A DNA stretch of 64,000 nt from Phascolomyces articulosus (lineage: Eukaryota > Mucoromycota > Mucoromycetes > Mucorales > Lichtheimiaceae). Below are positions 1 through 12,279 of this stretch, piece after piece. A program made the translations under genes and the position numbers. Numbering within the stretch: position 1 is the first letter of the stretch; each line of letters opens with the position of its first letter. The stretch is from assembly GCA_025677815.1 (NCBI GenBank), contig JAIXMP010000027.1:372001-436000 (forward strand), written 5' to 3'. The notes beneath the pieces are model-generated. The model was not told where the DNA came from, ran no database searches, and worked only from the letters and a program-made list of their open reading frames with translations.

Positions 1-2399
1 CGGGGTCGTTTGGAGGGATGGCCTTGTTGCTGTGCTTGTTGTTGGGCTTGTTGTTGTTGTTGAGCTTGCGCCTGGGCCTGAGCTTGCTGTTGTGGGGTAA
101 ATTGTTGCTGTTGTGCAGCTTGTTGTCGAAGCATATGTTGTTGAACTTGTTGTCTTTGATACGCTGCAACAGCGGCTGCGTTAGGTTGGGCAGAGCCTGC
201 CGCTGCTGCTGCCGCTGCCATAGCAGGATTCATATTAGGTGGCATGCCTTGAGCTTGCATTTGTTGTTGCTGTTGATGTTGCTGTTGAAGTAACCGTCGT
301 TGATTCAAAATCATTCTTTGCTGTTGTTGTTGGCGAATTAATTGCTTATCCAAAAGTTAGTCCCATCAATTCAAATACTGATACACCTTTCATTTCCCAA
401 CTATTTTTCATTTGACATGTCACTTTTCCATTTTACCTGTTGTTGAGGTGGAAGATTTTGAAAGTTTGGAGGCATCTGGCCCTTACTCAGCATTTGCTGT
501 GCAATCATTATATTCATTGCTAATTAAAAAACAAAAAATTCAGGGTCAATGTCACGCTAATTTATAAAATGGTTCATTTTTTTCACACTTTCCCCCTTTT
601 TTCTTCATTTTTCCTCATGGATCATCATCTTTTTATTACCATCCTCCTCCTCCTCCTCCTCCTCCTCCTCCTCCTACCCTATCCTTTGAATAAGAAAAAA
701 AATTACCGTCACCACCGGCAAATTGAGCACCGCCCATTACGTTCGGATTTTGCATATTCCCTGCCATTTGACCAGGTACACCAGGACCTGTCAATCCCAT
801 TGCTGCTGGATTTCCCATAGGTCTTGGTTGTCCATTACCTAATAATAATTTTCATCCATTAAAATATATAAGATTTCTGGTGATCCTTTTTATTACCGTA
901 ATTTCCCTCTCCGTTTGGTTTCCACTTTCCATTTATCATCATCCGATATATTACCTGCTTGAGACATTGCAAAATTTCGACCTGCTGCATCCATAGCATG
1001 TTGTTGCATTTGTGGATGAGGTGGTTGGGATTGTGGTGTTTGAACTTGACCAGGTTGTTGCTGCGGTGTGGATGGTGGCTGTTGCTGTTGTGCCTGTTGT
1101 GGATGTTGCTGTTGCTGTTGTGCCTGTTGCTGTTGTGCCTGTTGCTGCTGAGCTTGTTGCTGTTGAGCTTGTTGCTGTTGAGCTTGTTGATGAGCAGCAG
1201 CCGCAGCTTGTTGTTGTGTCTGTTGAGGATGCTGTTGTTGTTGTGCCTGTTGTGCTTGCTGTTGTGCTTGTTGTGCTTGCTGCTGTTGAGCATGTTGCTG
1301 TTGAGCAGCTTGTTGTTGATGCTGTTGCATCATTTGTTGATTTGCAAGCTGTTGTTGCATATGCATTCGAGCTTGTTGACTATTGAGGAACATCCTGTCA
1401 TGAGCACATAAAAGAAATTGGTTTTTTTTTCTATATGATCCTATAACTAGCCAAAAAAAAAAAAACATCAAAATAACTAGAATAAATTTACTTACGGGTT
1501 TCGCATCATATTTCCTGCTACAGCAGCTTGTCGTTGTTTTTGAAGCATTTGAAATTGTAACTATTGCAGAAGTGATATAAAAGATCAGTAAACAAGCAAA
1601 AATCATATAAGACTAGGAAATTAAAAATAATAAGCCCTTACCCGCTCTTCCGGTGTCATTGAATTTATATCGCGATTTAAGAGTTGAGCTGCCATTGCAT
1701 TGGTAGTTTGCATATTAGGTGTTGCTCCTACACGTTGGGTATTCATCATCGGCTGGCCTTGAGCGTTCAAGGGTATACCTTGTGGACCGACCATAGGCGA
1801 ATTCATCATATGTTCAGCGGAAGGGTGACCCATAGATTCACTACCTGCGGTGACATTTGGTCTTTGCATCTGTCGGGGGGAAAACGATGGTGAAGGCGCG
1901 TGTCTTCCAGGGATATGTTGTTGTGGTAAGGATGCAGGCATGCTTTGAGGAGTATGTACAATGTTATTATTATTATTATTATTGTTATTAGTAGTATTAT
2001 TGGGAGTTGTGGTAGGATGAGGCATGCCGCTATTCGGAAGGGATGTGGTACTACTTGCGGGTGATGGGCGAGAATCTCGTGACAGGGCGGCCTGTTGTGA
2101 TGGAACACTTTGGAGATGGGGAGTTTGGCCAGCAGCCGCCGCTTGAGCAGCTGCAGCAGCATGTTGTTGTGGTGTCTGTTGTTGCTGCTGCGCTTGTTGT
2201 TGTTGTTGCTGCTGCTGTTGCTGCTGCTGTTGTTGTAATGTATGATGAAGGGCATGTTGTTGTTGTTGAGGGGAATGGGTTTGTCTTTGAACTTCAGAAG
2301 CACGCCGTTGTTGCGCTGCTGCTTGCTGTTGTGCTGCCTGTTGTTGTTGGTTTGCTTGTTGAGCAGCAGCAGCCGCTTGTTGTGCTGCTTGTTGTTGCT

Positions 2400-2431
<32 letters not shown>

Positions 2432-3450
2432 TGTTGTTGCTGCTGTTGCTGTGCTTGATTGATTTGACGATGCTGTGATAAAGCTTCATCTCTTCGATTT
2501 CGAAGATACAGGTTATACTGATATTATTTTTTTACATATATAAAAATGGATAAAATCGTTGGATGGATAATTGGACGATGATAAAAAAGGGGGTTAATAA
2601 GGATAAGCATAAAATATAAGAATATAAACAAACATGCAGTTTAAAGAAATAAAGAGAATAAGAAAAAAAATACAAGACAAAATATCTTTCAACAGATATA
2701 TACCTGATCAATGGATTGCGCTTCTTTACTAGCAACCACTTCATTGTGTTTAGCATTATAGACATCCCAAAATACACCCCACCAGTCTGATAAGAACCCT
2801 GATGGAATATCAATGGGTGGCATTCGATCTGGTTGAACATGTGCTTCGACTGCAAACGCTCTTGCTGCTTGATGGAAATCATGTTTTCTACAATAATCAT
2901 AGATATACATACGAAGCAAATCGTCTGGGTCTGTTGTATTAGTGTTTTGACTTGTCGAAGACGTTGTGTTGGCTGCTCCTGTTGCTGCTGCTGTTGTATC
3001 CGTCTGGGGCCTTCCATTTTGTCTAAAAGAAAAATATATTTCATTTAATAAACATTCAATCCATCGTGGTCCATCCAAAAAGTACTTTTCATTAAAAAAA
3101 ACACGTCCAATGTGGAATGAAAGGGTAAACTTGTAAAACAAGATCTTTTTCAATTCCAATTTATATTCTTCTTGTAAATTCATGTTCATTTCTTTTCCCT
3201 CCTCCCCCTTGATTGTTTCTTGTAATCCAGCAACATGAATACAAGAAGCAAAAGATAGTTTCTCTTTCTCTCCTTCACTGTCAGCCACTTTTCACTCTCT
3301 TTTCTCGTTGTTGATAAAGAAAAAAATAGAGAGTCCATTCCAAGAACTCAATCCATTCTCAATCCGTGATAACCTAATAATAAAAAAAGAGATGATTCTA
3401 TATGGTACATACGTTTCCCAGGCGTTTCGCCGAACTTGTGATTGAGCCAT
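1..3450 (-). CDS. LisH/LUFS-domain, glutamine-rich transcriptional regulator (SSDP/Flo8/Som1-like), 3' end outside window
   Basis: I join eight exons: 3413-3450, 2704-3022, 1642-2517, 1496-1560, 955-1394, 707-838, 437-519 and 1-344. Phases agree at every junction and give about 765 residues before the window edge. The start MAQSQVRRNAWE fits because its leftover bases complete the first codon of exon 2. Residues about 38-100 hold a LisH helix pair (DDLLRMYIYDYCRKHDFHQA) followed by PSGFLSDWWGVFWDVYNA. That block is the hallmark of the SSDP/LUG (LUFS) family and of fungal Flo8/Som1 regulators, which bind partner LisH proteins and control adhesion and development. The remainder is polyQ, QA and PNM-rich low complexity encoded by mixed CAA/CAG, with a polyN run near 1966-2007, as in many transcriptional co-regulators. 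The LisH family assignment is secure. The specific regulatory role is inferred. Three CCAAT boxes lie upstream. Confidence 0.82.
642..675. repeat. (TCC)n microsatellite inside an intron
   Basis: About eleven TCC units lie in the intron between exons 6 and 7 of the LisH regulator, on its pyrimidine-poor (GGA) coding strand. It is simple-sequence expansion and has no coding role in the spliced model. Confidence 0.9.
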
Positions 3451-3774
3451 TTATACAAGTTATTTTTTGGAGTATCTTTCTTTTTTTTGTTCTTTTTCTT
3501 CTTTTTTCCAAAAGGGAATAAAAAAAATATGTAATAAAAAGAAGGTGAAAAAAAAGAGAGCTGTATGTTTTGGAGGGCGGACAACAAGTAATATATATAA
3601 AAAAAACTGTGTTGGATAGGTATGTGCTGTAAAGTGTGAGTGTGTGGGGTGTTGGTTTTAGTTGTATATATATGGGTGTGTGTGTGGTAGGAAAGAGCAC
3701 CTCCAGGAGAAAGGGAAAAAAAAGTTGGCTGCTTTTGGCTCTCTACTATACTTTATTTAGAATCCACGTCACTT

Positions 3775-3831
3775 ATTGGTTAATATTTCTGTAGATTTAT
3801 CATCCAATCAGACCTTTTGTTATGGCCAATC
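3775..3831. promoter_or_regulatory. Cluster of three CCAAT boxes upstream of the LisH regulator
   Basis: ATTGG at 3775-3779 (CCAAT on the minus strand) and CCAATCA at 3803 and 3825 on the plus strand lie within 57 bases, about 325-380 bases before the regulator's ATG. CCAAT boxes bind the Hap/NF-Y complex in fungi. Clustering makes chance less likely, but function is inferred. Confidence 0.45.
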
Positions 3832-4131
3832 AGATTTAATCTCATCTAAAATAGAACCTTAAACGCACGGCCACCTTTTTTTTTCTTGATTTTTTTGATT
3901 TCTTTTTTAATTGATGTTTTTATATCATTCTAAAAAGGCAAAAACCACATTGTTATACTATGTAAAAAAAAAAAGAATTATATAAACAGTACTTCATTAT
4001 TTCATCTTCAATATCAACTTTTTTAAAGATAATTTCAACAAAATAAGTTATCGTTGCACGGATTATTATACAATTTAAATCTGACAGTTTTTAAGATATG
4101 ATCTTTTGACTTTGCGGGGACATAAAGGTAG

Positions 4132-4132
<1 letters not shown>

Positions 4133-4199
<67 letters not shown>
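4133..4199. repeat. (ATT)22 microsatellite
   Basis: An uninterrupted ATT run of about 66 bases followed by imperfect TTAGTA units. It lies between the divergent side of the LisH regulator and the 3' end of the thioesterase-like gene. Isoleucine-rich open frames across it are artefacts. Confidence 0.95.
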
Positions 4200-4419
4200 G
4201 TATTAGTATTAGTATTATTAATGCAGAAAAATCAAACAAGATACGTTTTTTTCTCAAAATTGACTTTTTTTTGCGTTTATATATAACAAAGTTTCTTTTT
4301 TTTATTGTTAAATATATTCATATAATAGCAAGTAATTATCATAGAGATTAAAGGGAGCGAAAAAAAAGAACATAAAAAAATGGTATATGTACGTATTTAA
4401 AATATCCATCTCTAAAAAT

Positions 4420-5957
4420 TTACAACTTGGATGATGATTCGTCTGAAACATCACGCTTTGTATTTCTTGACCATGGTACAATAAGACATTGATGTCTATT
4501 TATAAAAATAAAAGTTTTGTTGTCACAATTAATATTAATATCAAAAACCATAATTATTATCACAGTAATATGCTGCAATAAACAAAAATGTTACCTTGTA
4601 ATTGCAATGAGATTTCCTTCAAGATCCCATACACCACCACTAGCATCAAATCGTGAATTGATAATATGAGGGGATGCAATCGTACAAAGGACTTCTTTTG
4701 CTTTAGGTCTTCGTTTGAATTGGACTTCTAATTGCATCGTTGGGCACCAACATGGTCTAATATTATGAAAATTTGTCCATTAGCTTTTTTCTGTTTGCTA
4801 ATATTAACTAATCCATTAGAGAAAGGAAAAAGAAAAAAGAAATACGATAATATACCCATCAATGACACCTTGACCAAGCATGACAGGTGGTGGAATAAAC
4901 ATATCGCACCAATATGGAATGGCTATAAATAAATTTATTTCACATGTCAAAAACCCAATATCCTTATTGCTTCAATATAAAAAGAAATGACATACCTTTG
5001 AAATCAGTTTCACGACCGTCTTTAAACTTGATGGATTGGTTGAATTCAGGTCTACCAGGAGTTTCCCCCTCTGCTGAACCAGTTAAATCCAATCTGCTTT
5101 CAACAAACTCGCTCATAAATACAAAGTTATAAGGTTCCATAACATCTCGGTTGGGAGGTTGATAAGGTTCATGGAAATAAGTAACACCTTCTTCAGTATC
5201 CATATTACCCATAGTGAAAATAACATGGACTTTTTCCTTGTATTGCTCAGGATCAAATTGATCGGCACTGGCCAAGACATATGATTTATCCTTGATAGGT
5301 TGTAATAAGGATGCTTTCACAAGACAATATCCTTTTCTACTTGTCTTTAAATCTTGAATAGCAATGACACATGGACCCACTTCACTTTTATGCAAAAAGA
5401 AACCATTCATAGCTACAGGATCCTTTTGATGTTTATCAGAAAAATGACGAAGAACAGAATCGGTAATGATCGATAAAATGCCACCTAGAAATATACGATT
5501 ATATAAAAATAAATTGAGTTATCCTATCCAACATATAGAGCCTTTGTCTTTTTTCTTGAACGAAGGTCAATTTTGCTGAATCATTTGTGTAACGTATCGT
5601 TTTTATATAAGTTTTTGTGCTTACCACCCTAAGAACAAAATGACAAAAAATAAGTATCAGTAAGAAAAGTGGATATTATTTACAACGAGTAAAAAAGTTA
5701 ACAAAAGATTAAAAACTTACGTGAGGAACATCGCCAATACACCAATCCTATAATAATAATAATAAAATGGTGAATTCTCGAGTAAAAAAGAATCATAGAA
5801 AAAAAAAGGAACTACAACAAAAACATACTGGATCTGCGGCACCGTTATATAAAGCTACTCCATAGCTGGTAGTTCCAACATAATAAGTATCGGTTGCTTT
5901 ATCAAAAGCATATTGTGCCTTTTTATTTGCTGATTCTAATTCAGAGTTATTGCTCAT
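4420..5957 (-). CDS. Acyl-CoA thioesterase-like double-hotdog protein (4HBT_3/TesB-like)
   Basis: Exons 5829-5957, 5721-5747, 5625-5628, 4996-5484, 4856-4922, 4595-4756 and 4420-4495 total 954 nt, or 317 residues. The N-terminal hotdog carries DWCIGDVPHGGGIL at residues about 44-57, matching the W.IG..PHGGY.L motif of thioesterase-like proteins, then DPVAMNGFFL and KTSRKGYCLVKASL (the GR.y....v.l strand). The second hotdog has CPTMQLEVQFKRRP, then GGVWDLEGNLIAITRHQ, the usual terminal 'D..G.l.a.s.Q' strand. Family members hydrolyse acyl-CoA or similar thioesters, but the substrate here is unknown. Two exons are tiny (27 and 4 nt). The 4-nt exon GGTG is needed both to keep frame and to restore the PHGG motif. 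It is a stand-alone gene with no operon-like neighbours. Confidence 0.8.
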
Positions 5958-8900
5958 AATGTCTATTCTATGTTGTAGTTGTAGTTGTTGAAAAAAGAAA
6001 GAAGTGTAAAAGAAAAAAAAAACCTGGGGAAAAGATGAAAAATATGATTAGTACGAAGAACTCAGTTCGAAACAAGATCGTTTTTATACATAATCGGGGT
6101 TGGCACACTTTATTCAGCAAAATATTTTCAGCTGAAAAAATAAAAAAATACCTACCTTTATATGGATGATGCGTTTGTCATTGTTTAAACATTCAAAAAA
6201 TCATATGTCATTTTTCATTTTGCTCCACTTTGTACGTTTGTAATCCAAGATATGAAATCATTTTGATCGGGGGAGACGGTATAAACTTGAATTTCCTTGG
6301 AAAAAAAATTACACAATATCAAATTTTACCATGGTACTGTATGAACTCAAAGCTGCTGTATTTCTGCTTCATCATCAGCTATTTATGCTGACATATACCG
6401 AAATTCATTTAACCATGCTTCCCCGCCTTTTTTTCCTTACGAATTCCTTCTCAATCTGGCTTGATGAAACAATGTAGTAGCATAAAATTCATTCCTCATG
6501 TATTTGGGGTAGTAGGGTTTGTTTTAACCGGTTCAGGACCTTAATCGGCTTATGTAATGGCTGGCTTTTGCTGCATATAAGGAACGGACCCTACTCAAAA
6601 TAGTATACATTGATTCTTATAAAAGAATTATTATTATCATTGTGAGATGAATTATAATTACTTGTTTGTTGAGATGGTGTGTTCAAACCCATTATGACAT
6701 ATCTGATTTTTTTAAGGATAGGTATACCAATAATTTCCATAAAATTTCCTTCGAGTTTCACCTCTTTAATTCCTTTATTCCTAAGGGATGGGCAAGAACA
6801 ATTCATAGATACTGGTTTAAATTTTATAATTATAGAGTACGTCCGTATATATAAGAAATAAATTGACACTAAGGATATTGATGAGTCTGTAAATCCCATT
6901 ATCGGCTTGCTTGACTGTAAAATTAATGTTTCTTAATGACTGCAGACGCTTTATATCTGGATCGAGTACAGTGGCTGGTAACAAACACAGTATATGGCCT
7001 TTTGGCAAATTTGTTTTTTTATCCAATAGCCATAGTTGATCAACCAATTACCAATGAAAATGTTTTAAATCAAATAACACGGAGTGTTCTACTTCAAAAT
7101 CATGATAGCCATTGCCTATTTTTTTTAAAAAAAAAAGCTATATATACGAAATAACCGGTAGATGTAGGAGATCTGCTTGTAGACGTTAAGGAAAAATATA
7201 GAATTAACATAGTATTTAGAGAACTTGTTGTAATTATGAAAGGTGCGCACCCTCGTTTGGGACTGATTTGAACGAGCTGTTTTCTGAAGATCCATCGGGT
7301 TTACAGACCTTCACTTATTAGCCTCTTTAATTTTCTCCATCATAGGTTACTGTATATACATATTTTATCATCTTACAGGAATTGGTGATGTGGATTACAT
7401 AATTAAACTATATTTATTCCAAATACTACAAATCTTCAGTCAGTTTAACGCGGCAGTCCTTCAATAATTTGTGTAACAAATTAAAACAAGTTATAGTGCA
7501 ATGTCTTTTGTAGTCAATGTATTTTTCAACTTTCTCTTTCGTGTTAGCATTGGTTCCAAATAAATTTCTTTTTCCTTTTGAATTTCTTTATTTCGAAAAC
7601 CTCCTTGAGCTTCAATATCTATCTTATCTTCACACTTTACTTTCGGTTTCATTGAGAGAATCAGATTTAGGAAATTCTTTAAAATGTTCTTGTTTGCATG
7701 CCAAACACATGCTGATGCTCTTTTTGTGGATTGGTGAGTGAATAGGTAACGTAGTATGATAGCCATTTGCTCACTTCTTGTGACAATTTTCGCAAATGAT
7801 ATTCGATTTAAAGATTACTCGTATGTAATTTGTTTTCGTGCTCATGATTTTCGGATTAGCCTTGTACTTTTGTGATGCATGATTGTCAATCTTTTTTCAG
7901 ATTTCTATTTGTTCAACAACTACTTAGAATAAGGAATGTCATGGAGATGCTTGTAAATTGTGGGTGGCATGAATAATCAAACACTTCATCCTATACTTCA
8001 AAAGGGAAAGGGTGTTTGGGCAAATGTCTCTTTTTCAATGCTTCTTCTTCATTTTTGGGGATTTTCTTTTGTTTCTTGTTAGTAGGTTGGTCACTTTGAT
8101 CTATAGTTATTGGTTTTCGTTTGCTTGCTCTTTGAATTGCACCTTTGGAACTTTCGCCAACAACCATGTCGAAAAAATAAGTAGGCTTCTAGTGGGTCAT
8201 CTAAAAAAAAAGTACAACAGTCATCTGGAATTGTGTTTCCAACAAGCTATATCAAGCATTTGATCAATGACCGGCTGATCCCGACAATATCGTTACTATC
8301 GCTTGACTAGCGCAAGAACCTCCTATCCAGGCCATTATCTATCACAACAATGGCTTCTCTTACGCCTTCACCTTTCAAATCCGTTATCTACTATTTTCAT
8401 TGCCATGAATCCAAGATTGGCATAAATGAATTTGATGCTCAATTACAATGCTATTTCTCCAAGAATATTGAACGCAACTTTTGACAAGGAACTTATTCGT
8501 TATTTTATAAAGTCAACTCAAGACAACTATGCCCAATACAAGACTCTCTTTACATGATGTTGCGTACAGACACTAATATCAAATTTACAAGACATAATTA
8601 TCAACTTTATACAACACATGGTGCTTCATCTTTCTCTGCGTCCGTCTTTCAATCACTGCACTTTAATATCCTTACACATTGGTTTATATATACAAAAACA
8701 TCAAGCCAACATCCATTATGTCATGTATCATGACTATCATTGCTCAACAGATGGAGCAAATTTTGGAACCATCACTACGATTTTCATCCTATCACGATGC
8801 TTGGCGGTTCTGTATAATAATTCATCAAAACCTCCTGATACGTAACACAACAGTAATTACACAAACACAAGTATATATCAACAAGAAGAGGTTTGGATCA

Positions 8901-10409
8901 GATCGAACGATTCAAGTTTCTACTACAAAGTCAATCAAGCTTAGTCGTTTATCAAAGAGTCTTCAAGTTTCAACGGGGTCATAAAGCTTAATGTTTTTTT
9001 TTATCTCTATGAATACAAGTGCCATCCACCAGGATTTTACTGTCTCCGTTTCCAAGTTGGAGCCTACTACTGGAATTTTATTATTTACAACAAGCTATTT
9101 GTACCCTTAACTTGATAAACATACTCTACGTATTGACTACATTATTTAGTTAACTCAAGAAATAATAGCAATTCCTTTTATGCATTCCCACATATAAAGT
9201 CAAACAAAAATAAATACACATAGAAATATTTTTTTATAATCAGTTCATTATGATTTGCTAAATGTTGTGATTTTTTATATGTTACAATCAAATTATCATA
9301 TCTTTCCAAGCTATGCAACTATTAATTGATAGGAAATCACGATCAACATCAAATAATTATCGGTCACATCATTTTTGGTGCCTGAATTTACATAAGCACA
9401 TAAATCGGTTAAAAATAGTTTCTTCTTCATCCATCCCACCGGATTTCTGTACCCACAACACACTGGCAAATCCTTTAATGGTTTCTAAAATGCATCCTTC
9501 AAGAATATCTGCGCTTTCGATAATTTTGATAAGCACACATTGTTTTCTTGTTCTTCTTCTTTTTTTCTTTGTATTCCTCTATTGTGTACGTGCTTGCTTT
9601 TTTTTCGGATTTATGGCCACTGATCTTGATTTCAATAACATGAGAAAAATCATTTTATTTTCATTGCCAAGTCGAGGTTTGTTCATGGAGGCCGAGGGAG
9701 CCATCGAAGGAAAGATTTAAATTGTTTTTTTTATCTCTTTTTATTGAAAAAATTGGACTGCTTGCAAAAAGAAAAGGAAAGATGAAATATTAGGAAAGAA
9801 GGCTGGGTATTTCATTGTACAAAACCGGGAACTATCTTCGAAACCATCAAAAGAAACCGAAAACAGTGAATCCATTCCTTAATTTCAAAAACTGAAAACC
9901 ACACACTTTATTTGACCACTGTTTTTTTTAATCCTCATACATCATCCATATGTATATTTTTACATCATTCTATTCTCTCATGCAGTATAAATATTCCAGT
10001 CACTATTCGCAACCCCTTCCCTTTCCATTTTCAACAAATGATGGAAGTACTTTTACAAAAACAATGTTATTTTTATAAATGCAAAAATATACATTGATCC
10101 CAATTTTTGGAACGATATTTTGAGAGAACGCGAGATATATTTGTTAGAAACCATGTATATAGACCCACATTGCATCATCAAAAAGCAATCATCTAGTGAA
10201 ATATCTCTATATCGTATAAATATAGACTTGAAAACAAATGCATGAATTTATATATATATATAATGTATGATATATTTTACAAAGTTGTATCCTCAGGATC
10301 GTAATTATCGTTAATAAGTCTATAGAAAGATTTTAAAACATATAAAAAGTTAGGAATCTATTTCAATTTTTCACACTATACATAGTACATATAAATAAAG
10401 CGTCAATAT
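5958..10409. other. Gene-poor AT-rich interval with transposon remnants
   Basis: About 4.4 kb without an intact gene. I see a decayed MULE transposase (annotated separately), short peptide-like fragments near 6600-7050 on the minus strand (frames containing SLRNKGIKEVKLEGNFMEI and PKGHILCLLPATVLDPD) and near 8349-9000 on the plus strand, all interrupted by stops. The first 150 bases upstream of 5957 probably hold the thioesterase promoter and leader. No tRNA or snRNA was recognised. Confidence 0.6.
7491..7820 (-). pseudogene. Decayed MULE/FAR1-type transposase fragment
   Basis: The minus strand reads AKIVTRSEQMAIILRYLFTH and then STKRASACVWHANKNILKNF. This matches the end of the MULE transposase core, where the consensus is 'vTDrE.AL..Ai...FP......C.WHv.KNv.kn'. 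The D of the TDRE motif is replaced (TRSE), and stops lie upstream near 7830-7980. A basic, NLS-like frame (KRKPITIDQ, KKQKKIPK) at about 8000-8170 on the same strand may be another piece of the element. No terminal inverted repeats or target duplications were found by eye. It is a dead remnant of a Mutator-like element. Confidence 0.55.
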
Positions 10410-12279
10410 TTACCGATAGACGTAAGTGGGTGGTGCAGATCCTCTATTTTTTTTAGGATAACAAAGTCAAATATGATATAAGTAATGAATAAACACTCTT
10501 TCAAAAAAAAACACCTTAATTATGGAAATAAGCAAAAAAAAAAAAAAAAGAGGGACTTACAAATTGTGTACAAACAAACTGACTAATTCAGGTGCAACAT
10601 AATCGTAATATGGATTGGTGACGGTCACCTTATCAATAAGAGGACCTTGTTGGAAATCCAAAATGCTATTGGGTGCTACTGTAATATTAAATGTTTCAGC
10701 ATCATAAGCAAAAACGGGAGAAAGCTTATATAAGGCAGTACAGACAAGAACAGGAGTAGCATGATGTTTAGCCGCAGCTGCTAATAATTGAGACCCTGTT
10801 ACTGCTACTAAACCACCGTTGGCCAAAACTATCACATTAAAAATTATTAGATATATACATTCTTTTCCAATCCACCATTTCCCTCCAATTCTTTCATATC
10901 CTGTTACTTACCAGCATGTGCACCTACAACCACCTTATTGACACGGGGCATAGCAGCAAATATAGCGGAATCAACAACAACAGTTGTATCAATACCAGCT
11001 TTTGATAATGCAGTAGCCATATCATGGCCTTGATATCTAATCCATATAGAATTCCGCCCCCATCCAACTTTTTGAATAAGTCATCGCCCTCACATAAATT
11101 TTTTCAAGTAAAAAAAAAAGGAAAAGAAAAGAACTTTACGTGGGAGCAGTTTCAGCGACAATGACTTGGAATTTACGTTTTTGCGCAGCTCGGATCAAAA
11201 ATTCTTCGACAGTTCTTGATTTACCAATGGTCATAATCACTTCACTAATAATCGATGGGAATAATATATTGAATACACTCTATCCAAAAAAAAAGCGGGT
11301 CATAGAGTAACAGCAGCAGCAACACCACCTTTCATCCTTCTGAACAACCCCCAAATCCTATATCCAACGCGAGGATCTTGGTACCCTCCTGCTTATATTG
11401 ACACACCCTCTCCTAAGAATCCTATTTCACAGAATATAAACGTACTTTGCATGAATATAATCAATGGCTTGATCTGCGATTCCCTTATATACAGTTTCTA
11501 AATCTGCGATGATTTCTTCATTGATTTCTTGGATAATAAGTGGTTTCAAATTATATGCTTTCTTCTCAGGTGTATCACTGGAATCGTCTGGTGTAGCTGG
11601 TGACACGTCTGCTAAAAGTCTAAACATGGATGATTCGACAGTCAATTGTGGGCGTTCACTTACAGATCCAATTTGACTGCTTGTAGTTGATAAGTTTTTG
11701 CTGGGTGGAGGTGATTCATCGTTGATACCATCCGAATAACTGCCATCGTCATCGTCATCATCATATTCGTCGTCGTTATCCATCATATCATCCAATTCTC
11801 CTCGGACCACTTCACGGATTACTTTTAATACTCGACGTACAATATTTCCTACAGCTAATTCTATAGGTTCATTTATTTCCATCCATACACACAAAGATAA
11901 AAAAAAAGTTGTTAATATATATGATAGTTTCTTTCTTTGGTGAAAATAGTAATAAAGGTAGTAATATTAAACCTTTTGGTTGAGCGCTGGCCAATCGACC
12001 ACCAAGATCTTTAATGATATCTATCAATGCATCCGCGTCACGCCATCGACTCATTGAAACGGCTTGTCGCAATATAACCGCTGTTTCTTTAGCTACTTCA
12101 TATGAACCAATGACTTGACTTTATAGATCATGGAAAAAAAAATAATTAGTTTTTTTTTCTCATTATTCTGTAGTCGTCATTCGTTTCATTCATTTCCATT
12201 CGGATCGTTCTCTTTACCGTCTTTTTAATCGAGTGATAAAATTTTCGACTTGAGCTTCAAGTTGAGTAGGTAATGTCAT
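10410..12279 (-). CDS. GCD7: Translation initiation factor eIF2B subunit beta
   Basis: Seven exons (12218-12279, 11973-12118, 11446-11860, 11140-11244, 10912-11036, 10561-10828, 10443-10410) give 1155 nt, or 384 residues, close to the usual family length. Family marks in order: helical N-terminus with [14 protein letters not shown], then [75 protein letters not shown] and the terminal [10 protein letters not shown]. The beta subunit belongs to the regulatory core (alpha, beta, delta) of the decameric GTP-exchange factor that recharges eIF2 in the cytosol and senses phosphorylated eIF2. A species-specific acidic insert (residues about 93-115, with six consecutive Asp) precedes a Ser/Pro-rich linker. 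All splice phases agree. Confidence 0.93.

Noticed and set aside
859..1606. Asn-, Leu- and Val-rich frames on both strands over the polyQ exons
   Set aside because: These are alternate readings of CAA/CAG runs. Only the Q/A frame joins other exons in phase with the LisH domain.
4075..4351. Isoleucine-rich frames across the ATT run
   Set aside because: Translation of a microsatellite.
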